64,000 nucleotides of DNA from positions 1 to 64,000 of the forward strand of contig JAQXEG010000005.1 in the NCBI GenBank assembly GCA_029250945.1. Reading direction: 5' to 3'. The position numbers and the translations under genes are program-made. Shown here piece after piece: positions 19,733-29,441 of the stretch (the first letter of the stretch is position 1; each line of letters begins with the position of its first letter). Source of the stretch: Yoonia sp. (GTDB taxonomy: Bacteria; Pseudomonadota; Alphaproteobacteria; Rhodobacterales; Rhodobacteraceae). The notes under the pieces are model-generated. The model worked only from the letters and a program-made list of their open reading frames with translations, ran no database searches and was not told where the DNA came from.

Positions 19733-21064
19733 TTAGGCATAGATTGCGACGATCTTGGCCACTGCATCGGCGGGCGTCATTTCCTCGCTGTCACCAGTGC
19801 GGCGACTTGTGACCTCAACCACACCGTTTTTCAGACCACGTGGGCCAATGGTGATGCGCCACGGTAGGCCGATCATATCCATGGTGCCAAACTTGGCCCC
19901 TGCCCGTTCATCGCGATCGTCATAAAGCGGATCAAGACCCAGTGCGATGAACTGTTTATACAGATCCTCGCAGGCGGCGTCGGCGGCAGCATCGCCGGAC
20001 TTCATGTTCAGGATACCCACATGGAACGGTGTCACCCCCTCAGGCCAGATGATGCCCTTGTCATCATGGGATGCCTCGATGATCGCGCCCAGCAGACGGG
20101 ACACGCCGATACCGTGGCTGCCCATGTGCACGTTGACCTTTTCGCCCTTGCCGTTGTCCACAGCCGCGTTCAACGCATCAGAATACTTGGTCCCAAAGTA
20201 GAAAATCTGGCCGACTTCTATGCCGCGCGCGGTCTTGCGGCGTTCCTCTGGAATTTCGGCGAACAGCGCCTCATCGTGGGTTTCATCGGTGCGGGCGTAT
20301 TTGGTGGTGAATTCTTCCATCACCGCCGCACAGGCGGCTTTATCGTCAAAATCAATCTCGCGGTCGCCGAATGTTAGGTCGGTCACGGCGCTGTCGTAGA
20401 ACACCTCGCTCTCGCCGGTATCCGCCAGCACGAGGAATTCATGGGTGTCTTCGCCGCCAATCGGACCGCTATCGGCACGCATCGGGATCGCCTTGAGGCC
20501 CATCCGTTCATAGGTGCGCAGGTAAGACACGAGGTGACGGTTATAAGCGTGCAGCGCATCTTCGCGGGTCAGGTCAAAGTTATAGCCGTCTTTCATATAG
20601 AATTCACGGCCCCGCATCACGCCAAAGCGCGGACGGGTTTCATCGCGAAACTTCCATTGGATTTGATACATCGTCAAGGGCAAGTCTTTGTAGGAGGTCA
20701 CATTGGCGCGGAAGATGTCTGTGATCAGTTCCTCGGCCGTGGGGGTGAACAACATATCGCGATCATGGCGATCCTTGATCCGCAGCATTTCAGCACCGTA
20801 GGCATCATAGCGCCCGCTTTCTTTCCACAGGTCCGCAGACTGGATGGTGGGCATCAACATGGCGTGGTGACCAGCGCGCGCCTGTTCCTCGTGCACGATG
20901 TTTTCGATTTTCTTAAGGACCTTATAGCCCAACGGCAGCCAGCTATAAATGCCCGCGCTCGCCTGTTTGATCATGCCAGCCTGTAGCATGTAGCGGTGCG
21001 ACACGATCTGCGCCTCGCGCGGGGTTTCTTTCAACACGGGCAAGAAATAGCGGCTCATACGCAT
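19733..21064 (-). CDS. proS: Prolyl-tRNA synthetase (short alphaproteobacterial type)
   Basis: The 443-residue class II synthetase charges tRNA-Pro. Motif 2 ([22 protein letters not shown]) and motif 3 ([18 protein letters not shown]) are present, and a class IIa anticodon-binding domain fills the last 100 residues. It lacks the long editing insert found in E. coli ProS, as usual for alphaproteobacteria. Starts at 21064 (MRMSRYF) and 21058 are equivalent. It is not part of the ThuA/lol operon; a hairpin separates them. Confidence 0.95.
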   Translation of the reverse strand: MRMSRYFLPVLKETPREAQIVSHRYMLQAGMIKQASAGIYSWLPLGYKVLKKIENIVHEEQARAGHHAMLMPTIQSADLWKESGRYDAYGAEMLRIKDRHDRDMLFTPTAEELITDIFRANVTSYKDLPLTMYQIQWKFRDETRPRFGVMRGREFYMKDGYNFDLTREDALHAYNRHLVSYLRTYERMGLKAIPMRADSGPIGGEDTHEFLVLADTGESEVFYDSAVTDLTFGDREIDFDDKAACAAVMEEFTTKYARTDETHDEALFAEIPEERRKTARGIEVGQIFYFGTKYSDALNAAVDNGKGEKVNVHMGSHGIGVSRLLGAIIEASHDDKGIIWPEGVTPFHVGILNMKSGDAAADAACEDLYKQFIALGLDPLYDDRDERAGAKFGTMDMIGLPWRITIGPRGLKNGVVEVTSRRTGDSEEMTPADAVAKIVAIYA

Positions 21065-21130
21065 GGGATCAGGGGCCTTCGATAAATCAACGATATCCCA
21101 CTGGTTTAGGCCTCAAATCGGCGAAGGGCA

Positions 21131-21159
21131 AGTGGTTGCTACGGATGAAGCGAACCACT
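21131..21159. other. Stem-loop in the proS/fasciclin divergent region
   Basis: AGTGGTTGCT (21131-21140) pairs with AGCGAACCACT (21149-21159) as ten base pairs with one bulged G and an eight-base loop. It lies between the divergent proS and fasciclin starts, so it is more likely an operator or leader structure than a terminator. The role is unknown. Confidence 0.35.
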
Positions 21160-21278
21160 GAAAAAATCCTTTAATGCCTTGAAAATAATTAAGAAAATTC
21201 TGAAAAAAGCCCGCAGGACCAGCATTGCAATGACATAAACCAAGCACGCTCGTGCAACAACTTAAAAGGATGTTTAGA

Positions 21279-21800
21279 ATGACAATGATGAAATCCCTCC
21301 TCGCTGCTGCAACAACTGTCGCCATGACCGGCACCGCAATGGCCGATGGTCACAGCAAGACGGTTGTTGACATTGCCGCTGGCGACGACCGCTTTACCAC
21401 ATTGGTCGCAGCCGTCGGCGCCGCAGGTCTGGCCGAAACACTGTCCGGCGAAGGCCCGTTCACAGTATTCGCACCCGTCAACGCAGCATTCGCAGCCCTG
21501 CCAGAAGGCACAGTCGAGACATTGTTGCAGCCAGAGAACAAAGGCGATCTGACCAATGTTCTGCTCTACCACGTAGATGACCGCAAACTGACCGCGTCCA
21601 ATTTCCCAGCGGGCTCCAACTATTTCAAGCCGGTTCTGGCAAGCGAGCGTCTGTGCATCACAGCCGGTGACGGCGTCACAATCACAGACGGCACAGGCGA
21701 CACGGCCACAGTTGTGATCGCGGACATCATGGCGTCCAACGGCGTGATCCACGTGATCGACAAAGTTCTGCTGCCCGTTACACGTCCGGCCTGCCACTAA
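21279..21800 (+). CDS. Secreted fasciclin-domain protein
   Basis: From ATG 21279 (AAGGATG upstream) the protein is 173 residues: a signal peptide (MKSLLAAATTVAMTGTAMA) and one FAS1 domain (TVVDIAAGDDRFTTLVAAVGAAGL, then PFTVFAPVNAAFAALPEG and the closing GVIHVIDKVLLP). Bacterial FAS1 proteins are periplasmic or extracellular and tied to adhesion; the exact role is unknown. Two cysteines late in the domain could form a disulfide. It stands alone between divergent proS and the AI-2E permease gene. Confidence 0.9.
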   Translation: MTMMKSLLAAATTVAMTGTAMADGHSKTVVDIAAGDDRFTTLVAAVGAAGLAETLSGEGPFTVFAPVNAAFAALPEGTVETLLQPENKGDLTNVLLYHVDDRKLTASNFPAGSNYFKPVLASERLCITAGDGVTITDGTGDTATVVIADIMASNGVIHVIDKVLLPVTRPACH

Positions 21801-21897
21801 ATCCATGTCGGGGTGGCGTTGAATTGCCACCCCGCACCACTTGAAGACCCGCGCCATTTGCCGCATCTATTGTATAACGTCACAAAAGGTGCAGCAG

Positions 21898-22953
21898 ATG
21901 GTGCTTCCAGTTAAAGATCAGGCCAAATATTGGGGCATCGCGATTGTCGTCTTTTCGGTTGCCTTATGGTTCCTTGGCGATGTCATCTTGCCATTCATTC
22001 TGGGCGGCGCGATTGCCTACTGCCTTGATCCAATCGCGGACCGGCTAGAGGCATTGGGCCTCAGCCGTGTTGCATCCGTCGCCGTCATTACATTTGTCGC
22101 GATCTTCGGGTTTATCCTGTTGTTTTTGTTGGTTATCCCAACGCTTGTGCAACAAACCGCACAGCTGATTGAAACGGCGCCCGCCCTGTTCGACCAGTTG
22201 CAAACGGCCCTGACCGACCGCTTCCCCGAACTAATGGACGAAAGCAGTACGATCCGGCAGCAACTGATCTCTATCGGCGAGACGATCCAATCCAAGGGCG
22301 GGGAGCTGGTGAACGGCGTGTTGTATTCCGCGCTAGGTCTGATCAACGTGATCGTGTTGCTTTTCGTGGTACCCGTCGTTGCATTCTACCTGCTGTTGGA
22401 TTGGGACAACATGACCGCCAAGATCAACGAGATGCTGCCGCGTGATCATGCGCCCGTCGTGCGCCGTCTGGCCAGCCAGATCGACAATACGCTCGCGTCA
22501 TTCATTCGCGGACAAGGCACGGTTTGCCTGATCCTTGGCACCTATTACGCGATTGCGTTGATGGTTGCGGGGCTGAATTTCGGGCTGGTTGTCGGCTTTG
22601 TCGCGGGGCTGATTTCATTCATCCCCTATATCGGTGCGCTAATCGGCGGAGCACTGGCCATTGGCCTTGCGCTGTTCCAGTTCTGGGGCGATTGGGTGTC
22701 GATCGGGATCGTGGGTGGCATTTTCATGGTTGGCCAATTCCTTGAAGGGAATATCCTGACCCCCAAGCTAGTCGGAAATTCCATCGGTTTGCACCCTGTC
22801 TGGCTATTGTTCGCGCTGTCAGTATTCGGATCGCTATTCGGTTTTGTCGGTATGCTCGTGGCTGTTCCTGTCGCCGCGATGATCGGCGTTCTGGCCCGCT
22901 ACGGGATTGAGCAATATATGAACAGCCCGCTTTACCGCGGCCAATCGGACTAG
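21898..22953 (+). CDS. AI-2E/PerM family permease
   Basis: The 351-residue inner-membrane protein has the seven to eight helix pattern of the UPF0118 (AI-2E exporter) family: two N-terminal helices (WGIAIVVFSVALWFLGDVILPFILGGAIAYCLDP), a soluble amphipathic stretch at about 110-160, and C-terminal helices ending FGFVGMLVAVPVAAMIGV. Substrates vary and include autoinducer-2 and Na+/H+ in different members. ATG 21898 has AAGGTG upstream. It lies just three bases before hdaA, so the two are co-transcribed. Confidence 0.87.
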   Translation: MVLPVKDQAKYWGIAIVVFSVALWFLGDVILPFILGGAIAYCLDPIADRLEALGLSRVASVAVITFVAIFGFILLFLLVIPTLVQQTAQLIETAPALFDQLQTALTDRFPELMDESSTIRQQLISIGETIQSKGGELVNGVLYSALGLINVIVLLFVVPVVAFYLLLDWDNMTAKINEMLPRDHAPVVRRLASQIDNTLASFIRGQGTVCLILGTYYAIALMVAGLNFGLVVGFVAGLISFIPYIGALIGGALAIGLALFQFWGDWVSIGIVGGIFMVGQFLEGNILTPKLVGNSIGLHPVWLLFALSVFGSLFGFVGMLVAVPVAAMIGVLARYGIEQYMNSPLYRGQSD

Positions 22954-22956
22954 CGC

Positions 22957-23610
22957 ATGTCCACCCAAATGACATTTGACTGGCCGGTGGGTGTGTCGCT
23001 CGGGGCAGAGGATTTCTTTGTCTCGGACGCCAATGCGCAGGCCTATGCGATGGTGCAAACACCCGCCACATGGCCAGAGCGGAAATTGGTGATCGTGGGG
23101 CCAGCGGGCGCGGGCAAGACCCATTTGGCACGTATCTTTGCGGGCGACACGGGCGTGGTGATTGCAGCGGATGCCGTCCCCGACATGCCCCCCGCCACTG
23201 GTATTGTGGTGGTCGAAGACATGCATGCCCTGCCCCCTGACGCCACCGAGCGGATGTTCCACCTTCACAACCACTTGCGCAATACCGGTAGCACCTTGCT
23301 GATGACCGCGCAGACACCGCCAAGCCGTTGGCCCATCGCCCTGCCCGATCTGGCAAGCCGGATGCAGGCCACCACCGCGATCACGATTTCAGACCCCGAC
23401 GATGCCCTGCTCGCGGCGCTGATCATGAAGCTGTTTGCCGACCGCCAGATGCGCCCCGCGCCCGCGCTTATCGCCTATTTGTCGCGCCGCATTGAACGAT
23501 CCTTTTTCGCCGCACGTGACATTGTTGAAATGCTTGATGAGGTGTCGCTGCGCGAAGGCGTGCCCATCACACGTGCGCTGGCCGCCAGACTGCTGGACAA
23601 AGACGGGTGA
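22957..23610 (+). CDS. hdaA: HdaA, DnaA-like regulator of replication initiation
   Basis: The 217-residue AAA+ protein looks like DnaA domain III without the DNA-binding domain. It has a Walker A (VGPAGAGKTH), a Walker B-like VVVEDMH and a lid helix region (YLSRRIERSFFAARDIVEMLD). The N-terminal QMTFDW resembles a beta-clamp binding motif. In Caulobacter, HdaA with the sliding clamp promotes ATP hydrolysis by DnaA after initiation. The arrangement permease-hdaA-ppk-ppx is common in alphaproteobacteria. The gene is tightly packed behind the AI-2E permease gene. Confidence 0.88.
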   Translation: MSTQMTFDWPVGVSLGAEDFFVSDANAQAYAMVQTPATWPERKLVIVGPAGAGKTHLARIFAGDTGVVIAADAVPDMPPATGIVVVEDMHALPPDATERMFHLHNHLRNTGSTLLMTAQTPPSRWPIALPDLASRMQATTAITISDPDDALLAALIMKLFADRQMRPAPALIAYLSRRIERSFFAARDIVEMLDEVSLREGVPITRALAARLLDKDG

Positions 23611-23641
23611 AACCCGCCGCGATTGCGTGGTATAAGACCCC

Positions 23642-25810
23642 ATGATGAAAGCGAATTTCCTAGAAGCCCCGATTCCCGCACCAACCGCGCTGGACATCGA
23701 CCTTGCCAGCCCCGCCCGTTTCGTGAACCGCGAACTTAGCTGGTTGCGGTTCAACTGGCGGGTCTTAGAAGAGGCGGAAAATAACCGCGTGCCTTTGCTA
23801 GAACGGCTGCGGTTTTTGTCGATCTCGGCCACAAACCTTGATGAATTTTACACTGTGCGCGTGGCGGGCCTGCGCGAATTGGCGCTTGCGGGCAATGTCA
23901 CGCCATCCATCGACGGGCTGACACCAACAGAACAACTGGTCGAAATTAATGCCAATGCACGTGCGTTGATGGAACGCCAACAGGCCGTGTTTACGGGCCT
24001 GCGGTCTGAAATGGCCGATGCCAACATCCAGCTTTTGACCCAAGATAAGCTGACCGATGATGACAAGGGGTTCCTTGACGGGTTCTTTCTGGATCAGGTG
24101 TTTCCGGTGCTGTCGCCGCTGGCAATTGACCCTGCCCACCCGTTCCCGTTCCTGCCCAACGAAGGGTTCGCACTGGCGCTGCAATTGTCCAAGATCGGCG
24201 GCAAACGGGCCTTGCGCGCGCTGCTGCCGGTGCCTGCACAGATCAACCGCTTTATCGCGCTGCCATCCGACGACGGGCATCGGTTCCTGCCATTGGAAGA
24301 GCTGCTGCTGCTACACGTGGGCCGCCTGTTTCCCGGCTATGCGGTCAAAGGTCATTGCGCGTTCAAGGTGCTGCGCGACAGCGACCTTGAGGTTGAGGAC
24401 GAGGCCGAGGATTTGGTTCGCGAATTTGAGGTGGCCCTGAAACGTCGCCGCCGCGGCGAGGTTGTCCGCCTGAAAATTTCCCAAGACGCGCCCGCATCGT
24501 TGCGGTCGATGATCATGGACGAATTGCACGTGACCGAGGACGCGGTGGTCGAAGTCGACGGGCTGATCGGCATCGCCGATCTGGGCGAGCTGGTGCTGGA
24601 CGCGCGTGCCGATCTGATGTGGCCGACATTCAGCCCCCGTGTGCCCGAACGCGTTCAGGATTTCGAAGGTGATATGTTCGCCGCGATCCGCCAGAAGGAT
24701 ATGCTGCTGCACCACCCCTATGAGACGTTCGACATGGTCGTCCGGTTTCTGGCCCAAGCGGCCCGCGACCCAAATGTCGTGGCGATCAAACAGACGCTTT
24801 ACCGGACGTCCAAACGGTCCCCCATCGTTGAGGCACTGTGCGAAGCTGCCGAAGACGGCAAATCCGTCACCGCGCTGGTCGAGCTAAAGGCGCGGTTCGA
24901 CGAGGCCGCCAATATCCGCCAATCGCGGCGTCTTGAACGCGCGGGCGCCCATGTGGTGTACGGGTTTCTGAACTATAAAACCCACGCGAAAATTAGCACC
25001 GTTGTCCGCCGCGAGGGTGATAAATTGGTGACCTACACCCACTTTGGCACGGGCAATTATCACCCAATTACAGCGCGGGTTTATACCGATCTATCCCTGT
25101 TCACTTGTGACGCCAAATTAGGCCGCGACGCGACCAAAGTGTTCAACTACCTGTCGGGCTACGCCCAGCCCGATAGTTTGGAAAACCTCGCCATCGCACC
25201 GCTGGATATGAAAGACACGCTATTGTCGCGTATCGCGGCCGAGGCCGAGAATGCGCAAGCGGGCAAACCTGCATTCATCTGGGCCAAGATGAATTCACTG
25301 GTCGAGGCTGATGTGATCGACGCGCTTTATGCCGCGTCCCAAGCAGGGGTCAAAATTGATCTGATCGTGCGTGGGATTTGCGGGTTGCGCCCTGGCGTGG
25401 CGGGCCTGTCGGAAAATATCCGCGTGAAATCCATCGTGGGCCGTTTTCTGGAACACAGCCGAATCGTGTGTTTCGCCAACGGCAAGCCATTGCCCAGCAA
25501 AAAGGCCAAGGTTTACATCAGCTCTGCCGACTGGATGAGCCGGAATTTGCACCGCCGCGTGGAAACTCTGATCGCGATCAGCAACCCCACCGTCAAGGCG
25601 CAGATCGTGTCGCAGGTCATGGCCGCCAACATGGCCGATGTCGCCCAAAGCTGGGTGATGGATGCGGACGGCGTGTTTACCCGCGAACCCGTGCCTGACG
25701 GTGTTTTCGGGTTCAATTGCCACCGCTTTTTCATGGAAAACCCATCGCTGTCAGGGCGCGGCACCGCAGGCGCATCCGACGTGCCACAACTGACCCACAC
25801 CGAAGATTAG
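23642..25810 (+). CDS. ppk: Polyphosphate kinase 1
   Basis: The 722-residue enzyme makes polyphosphate from ATP at the inner membrane face. It has the four PPK1 regions: the N domain (FVNRELSWLRFNWRVLEEA), the head domain, and two phospholipase D-like C domains. The phosphorylated His is expected at His448 in NYKTHAKIS. GTGNYHPITARVYTDLSLFT and SADWMSRNLHRRVE are further landmarks. ATG codons at 23642 and 23645 are alternatives. It ends ten bases before ppx, so synthesis and breakdown enzymes share a transcript. Confidence 0.95.
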   Translation: MMKANFLEAPIPAPTALDIDLASPARFVNRELSWLRFNWRVLEEAENNRVPLLERLRFLSISATNLDEFYTVRVAGLRELALAGNVTPSIDGLTPTEQLVEINANARALMERQQAVFTGLRSEMADANIQLLTQDKLTDDDKGFLDGFFLDQVFPVLSPLAIDPAHPFPFLPNEGFALALQLSKIGGKRALRALLPVPAQINRFIALPSDDGHRFLPLEELLLLHVGRLFPGYAVKGHCAFKVLRDSDLEVEDEAEDLVREFEVALKRRRRGEVVRLKISQDAPASLRSMIMDELHVTEDAVVEVDGLIGIADLGELVLDARADLMWPTFSPRVPERVQDFEGDMFAAIRQKDMLLHHPYETFDMVVRFLAQAARDPNVVAIKQTLYRTSKRSPIVEALCEAAEDGKSVTALVELKARFDEAANIRQSRRLERAGAHVVYGFLNYKTHAKISTVVRREGDKLVTYTHFGTGNYHPITARVYTDLSLFTCDAKLGRDATKVFNYLSGYAQPDSLENLAIAPLDMKDTLLSRIAAEAENAQAGKPAFIWAKMNSLVEADVIDALYAASQAGVKIDLIVRGICGLRPGVAGLSENIRVKSIVGRFLEHSRIVCFANGKPLPSKKAKVYISSADWMSRNLHRRVETLIAISNPTVKAQIVSQVMAANMADVAQSWVMDADGVFTREPVPDGVFGFNCHRFFMENPSLSGRGTAGASDVPQLTHTED

Positions 25811-25820
25811 GGACGACACA

Positions 25821-27350
25821 ATGATCGACGATTGGCAAGGTTTCGGCCGCCCCCTGTTTGAAGATGCCGCCGCCATGGGCCTTGGGCGCGTGGGGGTGAT
25901 TGACGTCGGATCAAACTCAGTCCGGATGGTTGTGTTTGACGGGGCAGCGCGGTCGCCTGCGTATTTCTACAACGAAAAGATCATGTGCGCCTTGGGCGCG
26001 GGCCTGTCAGAGACCGGCAAGCTGAACCCGCAGGGGCGCAAACGCGCGCTATCCGCGATCCGCCGTTTCGCTGCATTGGCCGAGGGGATGGGCATCACCC
26101 CATTAACGGCCGTGGCCACCGCCGCCGTGCGCGAGGCGTCAGACGGCCCTGCGTTTTGCGATGATGTTCTGGCGAAAACAGGTGTCAAAATCTGGGTCAT
26201 CGACGGACAGGAAGAGGCACGTTTATCCGCCCAAGGGGTGCTGCTGGGCTGGCCGCAGTCCTATGGACTTGTCTGCGACATCGGCGGGTCGTCAATGGAA
26301 CTGGCCTATCTGGAGGACGGCGAGGTAGGCCGCCGTGTTACATCCGCGCTGGGTCCGCTGAAGCTGCGCGAACTGAAGGGTAAGAAGAAAACCAAAGCCT
26401 ACGTACGCGACACAATGGCCGATTTGCACGCCCAAATGGGCAGCGAGACAAAGATGCGTCTGTTCCTTGTCGGCGGGTCGTGGCGTGCGATTGCGCGTAT
26501 AGATATGGACCGGCGCGGCTATCCGTTAACCGTGCTGCACGAATACCGCATGACCGCCCACCAGATCAGTAAAACCGCCGATTATATCGCCGCATGTGAC
26601 CCGACCGAGCTGCGCCATCGCTGTGGCATTTCTGAGAGCCGGATGGCGCTAGTTCCGCAAGCGAGCCTTGTGCTCAAAGAGTTGATGCGCAGGTTCAAGC
26701 CCAAGGATGTGGCCGTATCGTCCTATGGGATCCGCGAGGGGATGCTGTATGAACAGATGCCCGACGAGCTGCGCAAACGTGACCCGCTGGTTGAGGCCTG
26801 CCGCTTTGCTGAGCGTAAGGATGCGCGTCTGCCCGGATTTGGGCGGCTGCTCTATGATTTTGTGATGCCGTTGTTTCCGCGGGCCAATTGGCAGCGCAAA
26901 CGGATCATCAAAGCCGCCACATTGCTACATGACGTCAGCTGGCGCGCCCATCCAGATTACCGTGGTGAGGTCGTTTTTGACAACGCCACCCGCGCCAATC
27001 TGGGCGGGCTAAAGCACGCGGAGCGCGTGTTTTTGGGGACCGCATTGATGCACCGTTATACTAGCAAGCGCGGCGGCAACCGGTTTGATCCGTTGTTGGC
27101 GATGCTAAACGCCGAACAAACGCTCGAGGCAGAAGTCATGGGCCGCGCGATGCGCCTTGGTGCGATGCTGTGGCTTGATAGTGACCGCGCGCCCGGCAAG
27201 CTAAAGTGGAAGCCCAAAAAGCGCGAGCTGACCCTGACCCTGATCCCAGAGGCCCGCCCCCTGTTCGGAGAAGTGGCAAAGGCACGATTTGCGGCCCTTG
27301 CCACCGCGCTAAACGCGACGGGCAAGGTTCGTTTCGCCAAACCGCGTTAA
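25821..27350 (+). CDS. ppx: Exopolyphosphatase (Ppx/GppA family)
   Basis: The 509-residue protein belongs to the ASKHA-fold phosphatases that shorten polyphosphate from the end, or cleave pppGpp. GVIDVGSNSVRMVVFD is the first phosphate-binding motif and VCDIGGSSMELAYL the second; an HD-like helical C-terminal part starts near residue 320. It follows ppk directly, which favours the exopolyphosphatase role. The last four bases overlap the convergent gene's stop. Confidence 0.92.
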   Translation: MIDDWQGFGRPLFEDAAAMGLGRVGVIDVGSNSVRMVVFDGAARSPAYFYNEKIMCALGAGLSETGKLNPQGRKRALSAIRRFAALAEGMGITPLTAVATAAVREASDGPAFCDDVLAKTGVKIWVIDGQEEARLSAQGVLLGWPQSYGLVCDIGGSSMELAYLEDGEVGRRVTSALGPLKLRELKGKKKTKAYVRDTMADLHAQMGSETKMRLFLVGGSWRAIARIDMDRRGYPLTVLHEYRMTAHQISKTADYIAACDPTELRHRCGISESRMALVPQASLVLKELMRRFKPKDVAVSSYGIREGMLYEQMPDELRKRDPLVEACRFAERKDARLPGFGRLLYDFVMPLFPRANWQRKRIIKAATLLHDVSWRAHPDYRGEVVFDNATRANLGGLKHAERVFLGTALMHRYTSKRGGNRFDPLLAMLNAEQTLEAEVMGRAMRLGAMLWLDSDRAPGKLKWKPKKRELTLTLIPEARPLFGEVAKARFAALATALNATGKVRFAKPR

Positions 27351-27703
27351 AGGTCGACTTCGCCGGTTTCTGGGTCAATCTCGTAGGCTGGCGCGTCTTC
27401 GTTGCGGCGGATGATGATATCCCCGTTGGGCAATACCTCTGGCGCGTCGTAATTACGGATGTCGTCGATCAGCGCGAGCATTTGGGACATGGCGGGGCCG
27501 ATATCCTCGCCCAATTGGGTCATCGCCTCGCCCATTTCGTCCAGCGCGGGCTCCATCTCATTCATGAGGCCGCGCAGCAATAGCTTGGCGCCCTCCTCCA
27601 TCAGGTTGAACCCTTCGGACACCGATGGTTCCTCGGTGTCTTGGGCATGGACAGCGGCCGCGAGGGACGCGGCGACGATGGCGGCTGTTATGATCTTTTT
27701 CAT
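27347..27703 (-). CDS. Small exported acidic protein, conserved in Rhodobacteraceae
   Basis: From ATG 27703 the protein is 118 residues: a signal peptide (MKKIITAAIVAASLAAAVHA) and a very acidic mature part with an amphipathic helical region (FNLMEEGAKLLLRGLMNEMEPALDEMGEAM) and a short C-terminal beta region (VLPNGDIIIRRN). Relatives carry the misleading label AAA+ family ATPase; no P-loop is present here. It is probably periplasmic and its function is unknown. Confidence 0.72.
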   Translation of the reverse strand: MKKIITAAIVAASLAAAVHAQDTEEPSVSEGFNLMEEGAKLLLRGLMNEMEPALDEMGEAMTQLGEDIGPAMSQMLALIDDIRNYDAPEVLPNGDIIIRRNEDAPAYEIDPETGEVDL

Positions 27704-27739
27704 AGGGCCAATATAGGGAGGGTTGGCCAATTTGCCAAA

Positions 27740-28740
27740 TCAGACCGGCAATTTCATGACCACAGGGAAATGATCGGACGCTGTCAACAACGCCTCGTGC
27801 AGGGGGACATTGTCATAGCATGCAGGATGATCGAAGGGATGCCATATCTGCCATTCAGGGCCAAGATCGCGCAGCCACGGCGACACCATCACGTAGTCAA
27901 GCAGCGCCTGAAGATAGGGCCCGTCACGTTTTTTAAATCGAGAGGTGGAAGGTTTCGCCCCCATCCGTTGCCCCAATGTGATGCGGGCGTGCGGGTCAAA
28001 CATCCGCAGCGCGTCCCCCTCGCCCAGCACAATTTCAACACCCGAGCGGCCGAACAGTTTTTCATATTCATCAAGGCCCGGACCATCGTTGAAATCACCC
28101 AGCACGATCAGATCATCGCCCGCCTCCAAATGCGCATCAACCCGTTTGCGCAGCCAGATACACTGCGCCAGCTGTTTGCGCCGGTTTTCAATGGACATGC
28201 GCGATGCCTCGGCATCATTGCGCGCACCGTGCGGGGCCTTGGATTTGGCATGCACTCCGATCAAGCGGATCACACGGCCGATCGGAATTGTAAGAGCTAT
28301 TTCAAGCGGCGGTTTGCTCCAAGTGATCTGGTCTGGCGCCGCGTCAGTGTCCACGTCGATAGCAAATGTGCCGTCGAAACGCGGCGCTGTTTCGCTATCC
28401 CGCGGGTCGTGCACCGCCGAGACGACATCAGGATCATACAGCAGTGCAATTTCCTGTTGGGTGGTATTTTCAAACCCAACAACGGCCTTGCGGGCGCGCA
28501 AATTGAACCGCTATGCGAAATGTTCCAACGCCACGGTCGCGTCCCGTCAGCGGCTGCTATCGGGGGCCTCGACCACTATCACAACATCCAGATCCATCGC
28601 AGCAAAGACATGGACCAAGGCGGCGTTTGATCCGCTTTTGTGACGTCCCAGCGCGATGACCAACTGTCGTCGTCAATCAGCACGCCTTAGTTGTCGAAAA
28701 GCCGGTCGAACCATTCGACGTTATAGGTGCCGACCCTCAT
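27740..28740 (-). pseudogene. Endonuclease/exonuclease/phosphatase family protein, N-terminal third destroyed
   Basis: ATG 28740 overlaps the stop of the TerB/DnaJ gene (ATGA) and starts MRVGTYNVEWFDRLFDN, an EEP-fold opening. TAA follows at 28687-28689, a frameshift near 28615-28629, TGA at 28547-28549 and TAG at 28511-28513. Translation of the pieces in turn gives a continuous EEP protein (MDLDVVIVVEAPDSSR, then ALEHFA and the rest). The last 254 codons (27740-28501) are open and keep LIVLGDFNDGPGLDEY and ASDHFPVVMKL, so the catalytic core remains while the first motif is lost. Confidence 0.85.
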
Positions 28741-29420
28741 GAACGCTGGTTGGATTGGATGTCTTCCCACGCCTTGTTGATTGCGATCATTCGTTTTTCA
28801 GCCAACTTCACAGCCTCTTGCGGCACGCCGCGTGCGATCAGCATATCGGGGTGGTTGTTGCGCACATGCGCCTTCCACGCGGCGCGGACGTCCTCCATCG
28901 GTGCAGCGGGATCAACGCCGATCACATCATAGGGATCACGGTCCGCGTCAGGCACAAACTGCGCCCGAATGCGTGTGAAGCGGCGATCATCAAAGCCCCA
29001 AATTTCGGCCACGCGATGCAAAAACTGATCCTCATTCGGATGGTATTCCCCGTCGGCCAACGCGATGTGAAACAGCCCTTCCATCAGATCGCAAAGCGGG
29101 GCCTGATCATCGGCATACATCGCGCCCACGCGGGCGGCATAATCCTCGAACCCGGCGATATCTTGGCGGGCAAGGTTGAACACGCGGGCCGCACCCGCCT
29201 CATCCTTGGGGGCGATGTGGAACACCTCGCGAAAGGCTGTGACCTCGTCACGGGTGACATGCCCGTCGGCCTTCGCCATTTTCGCGCCAAGCGCTATCAC
29301 GGCGATCGCAAAGGCAACGCTGCGGTCGGGGGCCGTGCGCAATTGGTCAAAGACAGCCGACAGCCCCTCGCCGCTGGCAAGGGCTGAAATCGCCGCAGAT
29401 ATCCGTATCCAAAGTGACAT
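28737..29420 (-). CDS. DjlA-like protein (TerB plus J domain)
   Basis: The 227-residue protein has an all-helical TerB-like domain (about residues 30-150; IAVIALGAKMAKADGHVTRDEVTAF and LFHIALADGEYHPNEDQFLHRVAEIWGF) followed by a C-terminal J domain (DPYDVIGVDPAAPMEDVRAAWKAHVRNNHPDML) with the HPD motif that stimulates Hsp70. This is the DjlA order without the N-terminal membrane helix. It probably recruits DnaK; the client is unknown. The broken EEP nuclease gene follows with overlapping stop and start. Confidence 0.87.
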   Translation of the reverse strand: MSLWIRISAAISALASGEGLSAVFDQLRTAPDRSVAFAIAVIALGAKMAKADGHVTRDEVTAFREVFHIAPKDEAGAARVFNLARQDIAGFEDYAARVGAMYADDQAPLCDLMEGLFHIALADGEYHPNEDQFLHRVAEIWGFDDRRFTRIRAQFVPDADRDPYDVIGVDPAAPMEDVRAAWKAHVRNNHPDMLIARGVPQEAVKLAEKRMIAINKAWEDIQSNQRS

Positions 29421-29441
29421 TGCCGTCCCTTTTGCCGCCCG

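Noticed and set aside
19649-19867. 72-codon frame downstream of the orphan FNR promoter
   Set aside because: It is antisense to proS, has no ribosome site, and its sequence is what GC-rich antisense gives. A noncoding transcript is more likely.
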